A stretch of 64,000 nt of DNA from an uncultured Eubacterium sp. (GTDB taxonomy: Bacteria > Bacillota > Clostridia > Lachnospirales > Lachnospiraceae), in assembly GCA_947089855.1 (NCBI GenBank), contig CAMUML010000007.1, positions 33,517 to 97,516 of the forward strand. Direction: 5' to 3'. Positions 57,775 through 64,000 of this stretch are shown here, piece after piece. The translations under genes and the position numbers were made by a program. Numbering within the stretch: position 1 is the stretch's first letter; every line of letters begins with the position of its first letter. Below the pieces are notes generated by a model, which saw nothing but the letters and a program-made list of their open reading frames with translations, was not told where the DNA came from and searched no databases.

Positions 57775-59571
57775 ATGATGTACAAAAAGAAGATTTTAGC
57801 AATGGCGCTTGGATGTATGCTTGCATGGGGCCTGCCGGCAGAATCTGCCGCCACGCCGGCCCATCTTGTGCAGGCAAGCGGGCAGGTAAATAGCGGCCAG
57901 GCAGCGGGCGCAGGCAGCCTGGATGCAGGGCTTGGCGGCCAGGCACAGGATAACAAAGATTTGCCAAAATCCCCGGAAAACCTGGAACCGGATTGGAACG
58001 ACCCTGATTATGTAAAACGCCAGATGCAGCAGGAAAGCGGCCAGGATGGCCAGGCAGCGCAGTTTTCTATAAGAAGCGCTTCTTCCAATACGACGGTAAG
58101 CCCTTTTACCGGGCTGACTTATACACATGCGGCGCAGGTAAGCGGCAAAAGCGTAACGCATGGGATTGACGTATCCAAATGGCAGGCGGCAATAGACTGG
58201 AATAAGGTAAAGGCGGCAGGTGTTAAATTTGTATTTATCCGGTGCGGCTATACGTCCCTGTCTAAAAATTTTGCCATGTACGAAGACGAATATTTCCGCC
58301 AGAATATACAGGGCGCATACAATGCAGGAATTAAAGTCGGGATTTATTTTTTCTCTAATTCCATTACAGAGGCCGAGGCAAAACAGGAAGCACAAAAAAC
58401 ACTGGACTTGATCGGGCCATATAAGAATTTGATTACCCTTCCGGTCGTCTATGATTTTGAAGCCTTTTCCAACAGTTACCGTGCCTACGGGCTGTCCAAA
58501 GCGCAGGTAACCAAAAATATGATTACATATAATAAAGCGGTCCAGGCAGCCGGATACCGGCCAATGTATTATGGCAGCCCATCTTTTATCAATAGTTCTT
58601 TTGATGTAACCCAGTTAACTGCATATGACTGCTGGCTGGCGCATTATGCGACACAGACCAATTATACCGGTAAATTTTCATACTGGCAGTATTCCAGCAA
58701 AGGCAGGGTAAATGGGATAAATGGGGACGTTGACTGCAACTTCCAATATGGCAACGGGGGCGGGGCGGAAGAACCGGAACCAACCGAACCGGTAGACCCT
58801 CCGGTGATTGTGGATCCCGATGAAGTGGTAGAAGGGCTAGGGCCGGTGGATGGCCTGGCTATGGCGGACCACTCTACATCTTCCATTTCGATCACATGGG
58901 ATGAAGTAGAAGACGCAGCGGGGTATGAAGTCTACCGCAGCAAGTCATACGCAGGTACTTATAAGCTTTTGGATTTTATTGAAGATAATACGCTGACCGA
59001 ATATACAGACGATACGGTTATGGAATCAGAAGGGCGGCAGTATTATTATAAGGTAGTGCCATATATTGTAGAAGGCGAAGATGAGGAAGAGCAGGAGGTC
59101 AAATATGGGGAAGAGTCTGAGATACTGACCGCACATACTAAGCGCCTCCATTCCTTCCGGCTGAAAACAAGTGCAAATGTAAACTTAAGGGAACAGGCTG
59201 GCACCGAATATCCAACCGTTGCAGTGGTTCCAGAAGGGACAGGCCTTCCTTATTATAAATTTACATTATCGACAGCTGATAAAAAATGGTACAAAGTAAC
59301 GTATACAACAAACGGGAAATCCTATACCGGATATTTGTCCGGCAGCTATGTGAAACTTTATACGTATGGAAACACCTCAAAAAAAGTAAATATGCGGGGC
59401 GGGGCGGGCCTTTCTTATAAAGTTAAGCAGGCAATACCAAAAGATACCAAGGTAACGATTTTAAGTACGGCAAAAGATAGCCAGGGGATAAAATGGAGCA
59501 GTGTAAAATATGCGTTGAATTCCAAAGGGTATGCGGGCCACATTCCTTCCAAATACATCATCCGCGTATAA
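57775..59571 (+). CDS. secreted GH25 lysozyme with fibronectin III and SH3 domains
   Basis: This is a 598-residue exported protein. A signal peptide covers about residues 1-30 (KKKILAMALGCMLAWGLPA). The GH25 muramidase domain spans about 125-325, with Asp132 in HGIDVSKWQ and Asp227-x-Glu229 in VVYDFEAF as catalytic residues. A Glu/Pro-rich linker (EEPEPTEPVDPP) leads to a fibronectin type III domain (about 360-445, SISITWDEVEDAAGYEVYRS). Two bacterial SH3 domains follow (about 462-530 and 535-598, each with VNLRE/VNMRGGAG starts). It cleaves peptidoglycan glycan strands at the cell surface, for example in wall turnover. The upstream 260 bp hold a GCAGCGTGCGGGAGGCC repeat fragment. Confidence 0.95.
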   Translation: MMYKKKILAMALGCMLAWGLPAESAATPAHLVQASGQVNSGQAAGAGSLDAGLGGQAQDNKDLPKSPENLEPDWNDPDYVKRQMQQESGQDGQAAQFSIRSASSNTTVSPFTGLTYTHAAQVSGKSVTHGIDVSKWQAAIDWNKVKAAGVKFVFIRCGYTSLSKNFAMYEDEYFRQNIQGAYNAGIKVGIYFFSNSITEAEAKQEAQKTLDLIGPYKNLITLPVVYDFEAFSNSYRAYGLSKAQVTKNMITYNKAVQAAGYRPMYYGSPSFINSSFDVTQLTAYDCWLAHYATQTNYTGKFSYWQYSSKGRVNGINGDVDCNFQYGNGGGAEEPEPTEPVDPPVIVDPDEVVEGLGPVDGLAMADHSTSSISITWDEVEDAAGYEVYRSKSYAGTYKLLDFIEDNTLTEYTDDTVMESEGRQYYYKVVPYIVEGEDEEEQEVKYGEESEILTAHTKRLHSFRLKTSANVNLREQAGTEYPTVAVVPEGTGLPYYKFTLSTADKKWYKVTYTTNGKSYTGYLSGSYVKLYTYGNTSKKVNMRGGAGLSYKVKQAIPKDTKVTILSTAKDSQGIKWSSVKYALNSKGYAGHIPSKYIIRV

Positions 59572-59607
59572 AAACCGACATTTTTCCATGTTTACATGAA
59601 TACGCTA

Positions 59608-59629
59608 ATATGCTAAAATTTTAGCATAT
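59608..59629. promoter_or_regulatory. perfect 22-bp palindrome, candidate operator
   Basis: The half-site ATATGCTAAAA is followed directly by its exact complement TTTTAGCATAT. It lies 34 bp upstream of the start of the YerC/TrpR-like gene, the usual place for an autoregulatory operator of a dimeric helix-turn-helix protein. Confidence 0.6.
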
Positions 59630-59662
59630 GAAGTAATGAAAGATACATAAAGGAGCATGGAA

Positions 59663-59977
59663 ATGAGTAAGAATCTTCAGACAGAAGCGGTTGACCAGCT
59701 ATTTGACGCAGTATTATGCCTTCGGGACCGTGAGGAATGTTATTGTTTTTTTGAGGATGTTTGCACAGTAAATGAGCTGCAGGCGCTGTCCCAGCGTTTT
59801 GAAGTGGCGTTGATGCTGCGGGACGGGCGGACTTATATGGATATTGCAGAAAAAACAGGTGCGTCTACGGCTACGATCAGCCGGGTAAACCGCGCGTTGA
59901 ATTATGGCCATGATGGATATGACTTAGCGCTTGGGCGCCTTAAAGATATGAAAGGGAAGGATCCGCAGTTCAAATAA
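59663..59977 (+). CDS. YerC/YecD family TrpR-related regulator
   Basis: This 104-residue all-helical protein belongs to the TrpR superfamily (YerC/YecD group). The DNA-binding part is LSQRFEVALMLRDGRTYMDIAEKTGASTATISRVNRAL, with a clear helix-turn-helix (YMDIAEKTGASTATISRV). Its ligand is unknown in this group. A start at 59663 leaves a good spacing (7 nt) to AGGAG, whereas the ATG at 59657 is too close. A perfect 22-bp palindrome lies just upstream. A bidirectional terminator separates it from the convergent DUF1836 gene. Confidence 0.93.
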   Translation: MSKNLQTEAVDQLFDAVLCLRDREECYCFFEDVCTVNELQALSQRFEVALMLRDGRTYMDIAEKTGASTATISRVNRALNYGHDGYDLALGRLKDMKGKDPQFK

Positions 59978-59984
59978 AAAGGAA

Positions 59985-60025
59985 GCAGAAACGGCGTATA
60001 TTTGGGGCGCCGTTTCTGCCTTTTC
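59985..60025. terminator. bidirectional terminator
   Basis: GCAGAAACGGCG (59985-59996) and CGCCGTTTCTGC (60008-60019) form a perfect 12-bp stem. TTTT follows on the plus strand, and TTTTTATTTG on the minus strand, so it can serve both converging genes. Confidence 0.85.
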
Positions 60026-60038
60026 ATAAGATAGCAGC

Positions 60039-60674
60039 CTATTTTTTTCGTGTTTCTTTCGTTTTTTTGCTTTTTTCAGCAGGTTTTACTGCCAGTTTTG
60101 CATCAATGATCTTTTCGATCAACATGCGTTTGACGTATACGTCAAAACTGAGCATACATAGAAAGGAAAACAGCTGCAGATTTTCCCGTTCAGTATCTGG
60201 CGCATTGGAAAATGTATGGCTGCTTGTCTGAAACTTCCGGGTTATGTCTTTGGCAAGGATGTCTGCCTCATCTTTTTCCAGCCCAAATACTTCCTCATAG
60301 ATCGCAGTTAGGTCCATCCCCTTTTTAACGGAGAAATACTTGTCTGTAATTGGGTTTAGGATATTTTGTATATCGCTGATGCTGAGGATACTTTTAAAAT
60401 AATAAATAAAGATCAGTATCAGCAGATGTTCCTTGGAATATTTCTTTTTCTCCGGCGGCGGCAGGAGGTTATTTTTGGCATAGTTATTTATCATGGTTTT
60501 GGTTAATATTTTGTCATCTGGGTAGCGTTTTGTTGCAGCAAGCTGGTCATTGATAAATGTAGTAACCTGGTCCATATACAGGTCGATATTTGGTATATCT
60601 TCCGGCTTGATATAGTCAATCCGGTTTAAGCTGGCCAGGATGCTGTTTAAAAGGTCTTTTTCATCAATTGTCAT
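60039..60674 (-). CDS. DUF1836 domain protein (putative regulator)
   Basis: This 211-residue protein is largely helical. The DUF1836 signature is visible as TKTMINNYAKNNLLPPPEKKKYSKEHLLILIFIYYFKSILSISDIQNIL (about residues 58-106). This resembles a MerR-like winged helix followed by a helical segment, so DNA binding is likely, although targets are unknown. The C-terminus is lysine-rich (KPAEKSKKTKETRKK). A promoter (TTGCCA-17-TATAAT) lies just upstream. It faces the YerC gene across a shared terminator. Confidence 0.85.
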   Translation of the reverse strand: MTIDEKDLLNSILASLNRIDYIKPEDIPNIDLYMDQVTTFINDQLAATKRYPDDKILTKTMINNYAKNNLLPPPEKKKYSKEHLLILIFIYYFKSILSISDIQNILNPITDKYFSVKKGMDLTAIYEEVFGLEKDEADILAKDITRKFQTSSHTFSNAPDTERENLQLFSFLCMLSFDVYVKRMLIEKIIDAKLAVKPAEKSKKTKETRKK

Positions 60675-60697
60675 AGTATCACCTCTTTCTGTGATAC

Positions 60698-60726
60698 ATT
60701 ATATAGTAATCAAAACTATATGGCAA
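60698..60726 (-). promoter_or_regulatory. sigma-A type promoter
   Basis: Minus strand TTGCCA (60726-60721), a 17-bp spacer, TATAAT (60703-60698), 24 bp upstream of the DUF1836 start. Confidence 0.7.
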
Positions 60727-60822
60727 GCAGGTGCGTGTAATTTTTTCATTTGTATCTGGCTGCCGTTTTAGGGCTATTCAGAAATTTATACTGCACACCA
60801 GTTAAATTTACAGTATGACCTG

Positions 60823-60889
60823 ACTGCAGACCGCCAGCCAGGCACTTTCTTGGTTAACATTACTGTACATTCTGGCGGTTTGCAGTATA
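60823..60889. repeat. D-family inverted repeat, short form
   Basis: CTGCAGACCGCCAG (60823-60836) and CTGGCGGTTTGCAG (60872-60885) flank GGCACTTTCTTGGTTAACAT and TACTGTACATT. It is a shorter version of the repeat at 40104-40230 and lies just upstream of pcrA. Confidence 0.8.
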
Positions 60890-60917
60890 AGCATGCTTTT
60901 TGGAAAGGATATGTATC

Positions 60918-63290
60918 ATGTATGAAAATATGAATGAGATGCAGATGCAGGCAATCTGCCAGACGGAAGGGCCGGTGCTTGTCCTGGCCGGCGCAGGGTC
61001 GGGCAAGACAAGGGTGCTGACGCACCGTGCAGCCTATTTAATAGAAGAAATAGGGGTTGACCCTTACCATATTATGGCAATTACGTTTACCAATAAGGCG
61101 GCGGGGGAAATGCGGGAGCGTATTGACCAGATCGTGGGGGATGGGGCGCAAAGTATCTGGGTATCTACGTTCCACTCTGCATGTGTGCGGATCTTAAGGC
61201 GGTATATTGACCGTATTGGTTTTGAAACAGGTTTTACAATCTACGATACGGACGATCAAAAGCAGCTGATGAAAGATATATGCCGTAGGATGGAAATTGA
61301 TACTAAGATCTATAAGGAAAAGTCGTTTTTGAATGCAATCTCCCATGCCAAAGATGAGCTGGTTAGCCCGCAGGCGTACCTGGCACAGGCTGAGGGAGAT
61401 TACAATAAGCAGCGTATTGGGCGGGTATATATGGAATACCAGCAAATGCTGCACAAAAACAATGCACTGGACTTTGATGATTTGATTATGAAGACAGTCG
61501 AATTGTTTCAAACAGACGCACAGGTATTGGATAGCTACCAGGAGCGGTTCCGCTATATTATGGTAGATGAATATCAGGATACCAATACGGCCCAATTTAA
61601 TTTTATCCGCCTGTTGGCGTCTAAATATGGCAACCTGTGTGTAGTAGGGGATGACGACCAGTCTATTTATAAATTCCGCGGGGCAAATATTGGAAATATT
61701 TTGAATTTCGAGCAGTATTTTCCAGACGCAGTAGTTATAAAATTAGAACAGAATTACCGTTCTACACAAAATATCCTGGATGCAGCCAACGGTGTGATTT
61801 CCAATAATTTTGGGCGCAAGGAAAAAGCGCTTTGGACGCAAAATGGCGCTGGGGATAAGGTCATATGCAGGCAGTTTGATGCGGCTGGCGATGAAGCTGC
61901 CTATGTAGCTGGCGATATTTTAGAAAAAATGCGCGTTGGGGGCTGCCGCTACCAGGACTGCGCTGTTTTATACCGGACCAACGCACAGTCGCGTTTGTTT
62001 GAAGAATGTTTTATATCCGAAAATATCCCATATAAAATTGTAGGCGGCATAAATTTTTACGCAAGAAAAGAAATCAAAGACCTTTTGGCCTATTTAAAAA
62101 CGATCGACAATGCCAAGGACGACTTGGCAGTGCGCAGGGTTATCAATGTGCCAAAGCGCGGTATCGGTGCAACAACGCTTTCACGGGTGCAGGCGTATGC
62201 AAATGAACAAGGGATCAGCTTTTACCAGGCACTGCGTATGGCGGCCGATATTCCGTCGCTTAACAACCGCGCGGTTGCCAAAATAGAGCCGTTTGTGGCC
62301 TTTATCCAGGCAATGCGTTCCAAAACGGGGCTAATCCCGCTGTCAGATTTACTACAGGATATTATTGATGCAACCGGCTATGTAAGGGAACTGGAGGCAG
62401 AAGGGACAGATGAGGCACAGTCCAGGATTGAAAATATTGAAGAGCTGCAGGGCAAATTGCGCATGTATGAGGAGAAGGAAGCGGAGCCTACGCTTTCTGG
62501 ATTCTTGGAAGAGGTTGCATTGGTAGCGGATATAGACAGCCTGGAAGAAGGGACGGACTACGTTGTTTTAATGACGCTGCACAGTGCCAAAGGGCTGGAA
62601 TTTCCCAATGTTTACCTGACTGGGCTGGAAGACGGGTTGTTCCCAAGCTACCTGTCCATTACAAGCGACAATGCGATGGAAGAACTGGAAGAAGAGCGGC
62701 GGCTTGCCTATGTAGGGATTACGAGGGCAATGGAACACTTAACGCTTACCTGTGCCAGGCAGCGTATGGTACGTGGTGAAACGCAGTATAATAAAATGTC
62801 GCGGTTTATTAAAGAAATCCCACCCTATGTATTGGACAGCACGGTGCGCAGGCCGTTGCGGATGCCGGAACAGTCTACATCCAGGCAAAGGGCGCGCGAA
62901 TTATTCCATGCAAAGCCAACGGCAATGGCGTATGCAGGCAGTACGCTATCCTCGATGCCAGGCCCAGACGGCATACCGCCTTCCATGCCAGGCGCCGGCG
63001 GCGTATCTAGCCATATGCCGGGTGCAGGGTATCCGGCAGCGTCAGATAGCAGCGGCATGCCTGCTGCTATGCCTGGCGCCTGCGGTTTGGCAGGGGCCGA
63101 TGATGCAGTGGTACGTAAGAAGCTAGGGTACGGAGTAGGCGATATGGTACAACACCGGAAATTTGGCGAGGGGAAGGTAGTAAAGATCGTTTCCGGCGGG
63201 CGTGACTATGAAGTAACTGTTGAATTCGGGCAGGCTGGCATCAAAAAGATGTTTGCAATGTTTGCAAAATTAGAAAAGATAGTGGAATAG
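60918..63290 (+). CDS. pcrA: ATP-dependent DNA helicase PcrA/UvrD
   Basis: This 790-residue superfamily 1A helicase unwinds DNA in excision repair, rolling-circle replication and removal of RecA. Motif I is GAGSGKTR (25-32), motif II VDEYQDTN (about 216-223), then GDDDQSIYKFRGAN and LEQNYRST, with LMTLHSAKGLEFPNVYLTGLEDGLFPS and YVGITRAM near the end. The C-terminal Tudor-like segment (GDMVQHRKFGEGKVV) that contacts RNA polymerase in Firmicutes is present. Between these, residues about 675-720 form a linker with repeated MPG units. The start at 60918 has GAAAGGAT upstream. Confidence 0.97.
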   Translation: MYENMNEMQMQAICQTEGPVLVLAGAGSGKTRVLTHRAAYLIEEIGVDPYHIMAITFTNKAAGEMRERIDQIVGDGAQSIWVSTFHSACVRILRRYIDRIGFETGFTIYDTDDQKQLMKDICRRMEIDTKIYKEKSFLNAISHAKDELVSPQAYLAQAEGDYNKQRIGRVYMEYQQMLHKNNALDFDDLIMKTVELFQTDAQVLDSYQERFRYIMVDEYQDTNTAQFNFIRLLASKYGNLCVVGDDDQSIYKFRGANIGNILNFEQYFPDAVVIKLEQNYRSTQNILDAANGVISNNFGRKEKALWTQNGAGDKVICRQFDAAGDEAAYVAGDILEKMRVGGCRYQDCAVLYRTNAQSRLFEECFISENIPYKIVGGINFYARKEIKDLLAYLKTIDNAKDDLAVRRVINVPKRGIGATTLSRVQAYANEQGISFYQALRMAADIPSLNNRAVAKIEPFVAFIQAMRSKTGLIPLSDLLQDIIDATGYVRELEAEGTDEAQSRIENIEELQGKLRMYEEKEAEPTLSGFLEEVALVADIDSLEEGTDYVVLMTLHSAKGLEFPNVYLTGLEDGLFPSYLSITSDNAMEELEEERRLAYVGITRAMEHLTLTCARQRMVRGETQYNKMSRFIKEIPPYVLDSTVRRPLRMPEQSTSRQRARELFHAKPTAMAYAGSTLSSMPGPDGIPPSMPGAGGVSSHMPGAGYPAASDSSGMPAAMPGACGLAGADDAVVRKKLGYGVGDMVQHRKFGEGKVVKIVSGGRDYEVTVEFGQAGIKKMFAMFAKLEKIVE

Positions 63291-63360
63291 GCAGCTATTT
63301 TTGTCTATTTATTAAAAATTAATAAAATGCAAATATTTTACTCGCTATCTGGAAAAGATA

Positions 63361-63369
63361 TGTTATAAT
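63361..63369 (+). promoter_or_regulatory. extended -10 promoter
   Basis: TGTTATAAT combines the TGn extension with TATAAT. No good -35 is present at 17 bp. It lies about 60 bp upstream of the small acidic protein gene. Confidence 0.5.
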
Positions 63370-63429
63370 AGGGAAGATTAAGAAAAGTGCAGCATCTGTA
63401 CTTTAAAATGAGCGGAAAGGAGAAGAAAC

Positions 63430-63768
63430 ATGAATCGGTTAGACGAATTGCATGGCTTACTGTCTGAAAATGTAGCAAAGGTTGGGGATCTTCTGAAAAA
63501 AGAAGACGAAACCGAAAAGAAAAAATGTAAAACCGTATGGGTTTTTGCAGCGCTCGGCATCCTTGCAGTGACAGCTGCTGCAGCCTATGGTTTGTACCGT
63601 TTATTCAAGCCAGATTATCTGGAAGACTTCGAAGATGACTTTGACGATGATTTCGACGATGATTTCTTTGAAGATGAAGAAGAAAAAACGGAAGAATCTG
63701 CTGAAAAAGATGAAAAAGCAGAAGACGCAGAAGACAATACGATTACAGATGAAATGACAGAAGAGTAA
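63430..63768 (+). CDS. small membrane protein with a very acidic C-terminus
   Basis: I do not recognise a named family with confidence. The 112-residue protein has an N-terminal cytoplasmic segment (MNRLDELHGLLSENVAKVGDLLKKEDE), one membrane helix at about 36-58 (TVWVFAALGILAVTAAAAYGLYRLF), and a tail made mostly of Asp, Glu and Phe. The tail repeats DFEDDF/DFDDDF (64-82) and then runs EEEKTEESAEKDEK. Similar short anchored acidic proteins follow pcrA or other housekeeping genes in Lachnospiraceae. Their function is unknown. AAAGGAGAAG precedes the ATG. A hairpin terminator follows. Confidence 0.75.
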   Translation: MNRLDELHGLLSENVAKVGDLLKKEDETEKKKCKTVWVFAALGILAVTAAAAYGLYRLFKPDYLEDFEDDFDDDFDDDFFEDEEEKTEESAEKDEKAEDAEDNTITDEMTEE

Positions 63769-63820
63769 TTATAAATTACCAGCAAAGTAATCAGAAAAAG
63801 GTAATCAGGAGCGAAAGGAA

Positions 63821-63855
63821 AACTGGCCGGAAAGCAATTTCTGGCCAGTTTTGCT
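63821..63855 (+). terminator. rho-independent terminator
   Basis: AACTGGCC (63821-63828) pairs with GGCCAGTT (63843-63850), and the stem runs into TTGC. The tail is short, so it may be weak. Confidence 0.6.
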
Positions 63856-63865
63856 GTGTAAAGCA

Positions 63866-63915
63866 TAAGGCACTTTCTTGATTACATTACTGTACATTCT
63901 GGCAGTTTGCAGTAT
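63866..63915. repeat. D-family repeat, right half only
   Basis: GGCACTTTCTTGATTACATT then ACTGTACATTCTGGCAGTTT and GCAGTATA match the interior and right arm of the repeat at 60823-60889. The left arm is missing. Confidence 0.7.
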
Positions 63916-63936
63916 AACTGATTTTTGAGTGGTTTA

Positions 63937-63960
63937 AAAGTTATTTTTGAACAGTTCCTA
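63937..63960. repeat. E-family fragment
   Basis: AAAGTTATTTTTGAACAGTT followed by CCTAA resembles the right arm of the long hairpin at 31871-31952. Confidence 0.45.
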
Positions 63961-63979
63961 AGCAAGTCGGCGATCAAAA

Positions 63980-64000
63980 GTTACTATTCACGGGCCAGGA
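63980..64000 (-). repeat. GTTACT-family element cut by the window end
   Basis: GTTACTATTCACGGGCCAGG runs to the last base and matches the first bases of the copy at 41232. Orientation is reverse relative to the copy at 37258. Confidence 0.8.

Overview
The window looks like chromosomal DNA from a spore-forming, gut-associated member of the Lachnospiraceae (class Clostridia). This is inferred from gene content and not from any 16S sequence, because no rRNA or tRNA gene was seen. The clues are a spoVAC gene, a bile-salt-hydrolase-type enzyme, a class II (Firmicutes-type) galT, strong AGGAGG-type ribosome sites, OmpR-type two-component/ABC modules, DUF1836, DUF1002, DUF368 and YerC-type proteins, and an acyl-CoA dehydrogenase of the butyryl/acryloyl-CoA type. 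No phage, complete insertion sequence or CRISPR array was seen.

Layout. 1-3.0 kb: end of an acyl-CoA dehydrogenase gene, a LarA-type racemase and a GntR/FadR regulator. 3.1-5.7 kb (minus strand): a VanZ-RDD membrane protein, a TIGR04076-HMA fusion and an HD-domain protein. 6.0-14.8 kb: a soluble chemoreceptor-like coiled-coil protein, an alpha/beta hydrolase, a secreted DUF1002 protein, an unknown membrane protein, a methyltransferase, Hsp33 (hslO) and NAD synthetase (nadE). 14.8-16.5 kb: a gene-free stretch with two very long palindromes and tandem repeats. 16.5-23.2 kb: MATE pump, PAP2 protein, AAA ATPase, galK-galT. 23.3-29.7 kb: response regulator and kinase, an aldo/keto reductase, then an ABC exporter. 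The regulator and exporter share an 11-bp direct-repeat promoter box. 29.8-35.3 kb: a GHKL kinase with an OmpR-type regulator, bile salt hydrolase, a HisC-like aminotransferase, and a DUF368 lipid-carrier transporter. 35.4-41.2 kb: a DUF4422 glycosyltransferase on the minus strand, then a regulator-ABC-ABC-kinase cassette bracketed by inverted copies of a 144-bp repeat. 41.5-46.0 kb: rubredoxin, and a hybrid kinase with a solute-binding lipoprotein. 46.5-52.3 kb: purM-purN-purD-folA-ilvB-ilvN. 52.3-64 kb: a DUF2156/GNAT pair, a diguanylate cyclase, tcdA, spoVAC, a GH25 lysozyme, a YerC/TrpR-like regulator, DUF1836, pcrA and a small acidic membrane protein.

The most unusual content is between the genes. 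One family of elements (about 64-175 bp, ends GTTACTATTCAC / GTGAATAGTAAC) occurs at least nine times. Its copies carry different stem sequences, yet each stem stays self-complementary around conserved loops and a conserved 8-9-nt bulge. This looks like selection on a folded RNA or single-stranded DNA, not a plain repeat. A second family of about 220-bp palindromes shows the same compensatory behaviour. Both are strong candidates for a structured element I cannot match to anything I know.

All coordinates, motifs and spacings were read by eye. Family names come from recognised sequence motifs, without database searches.
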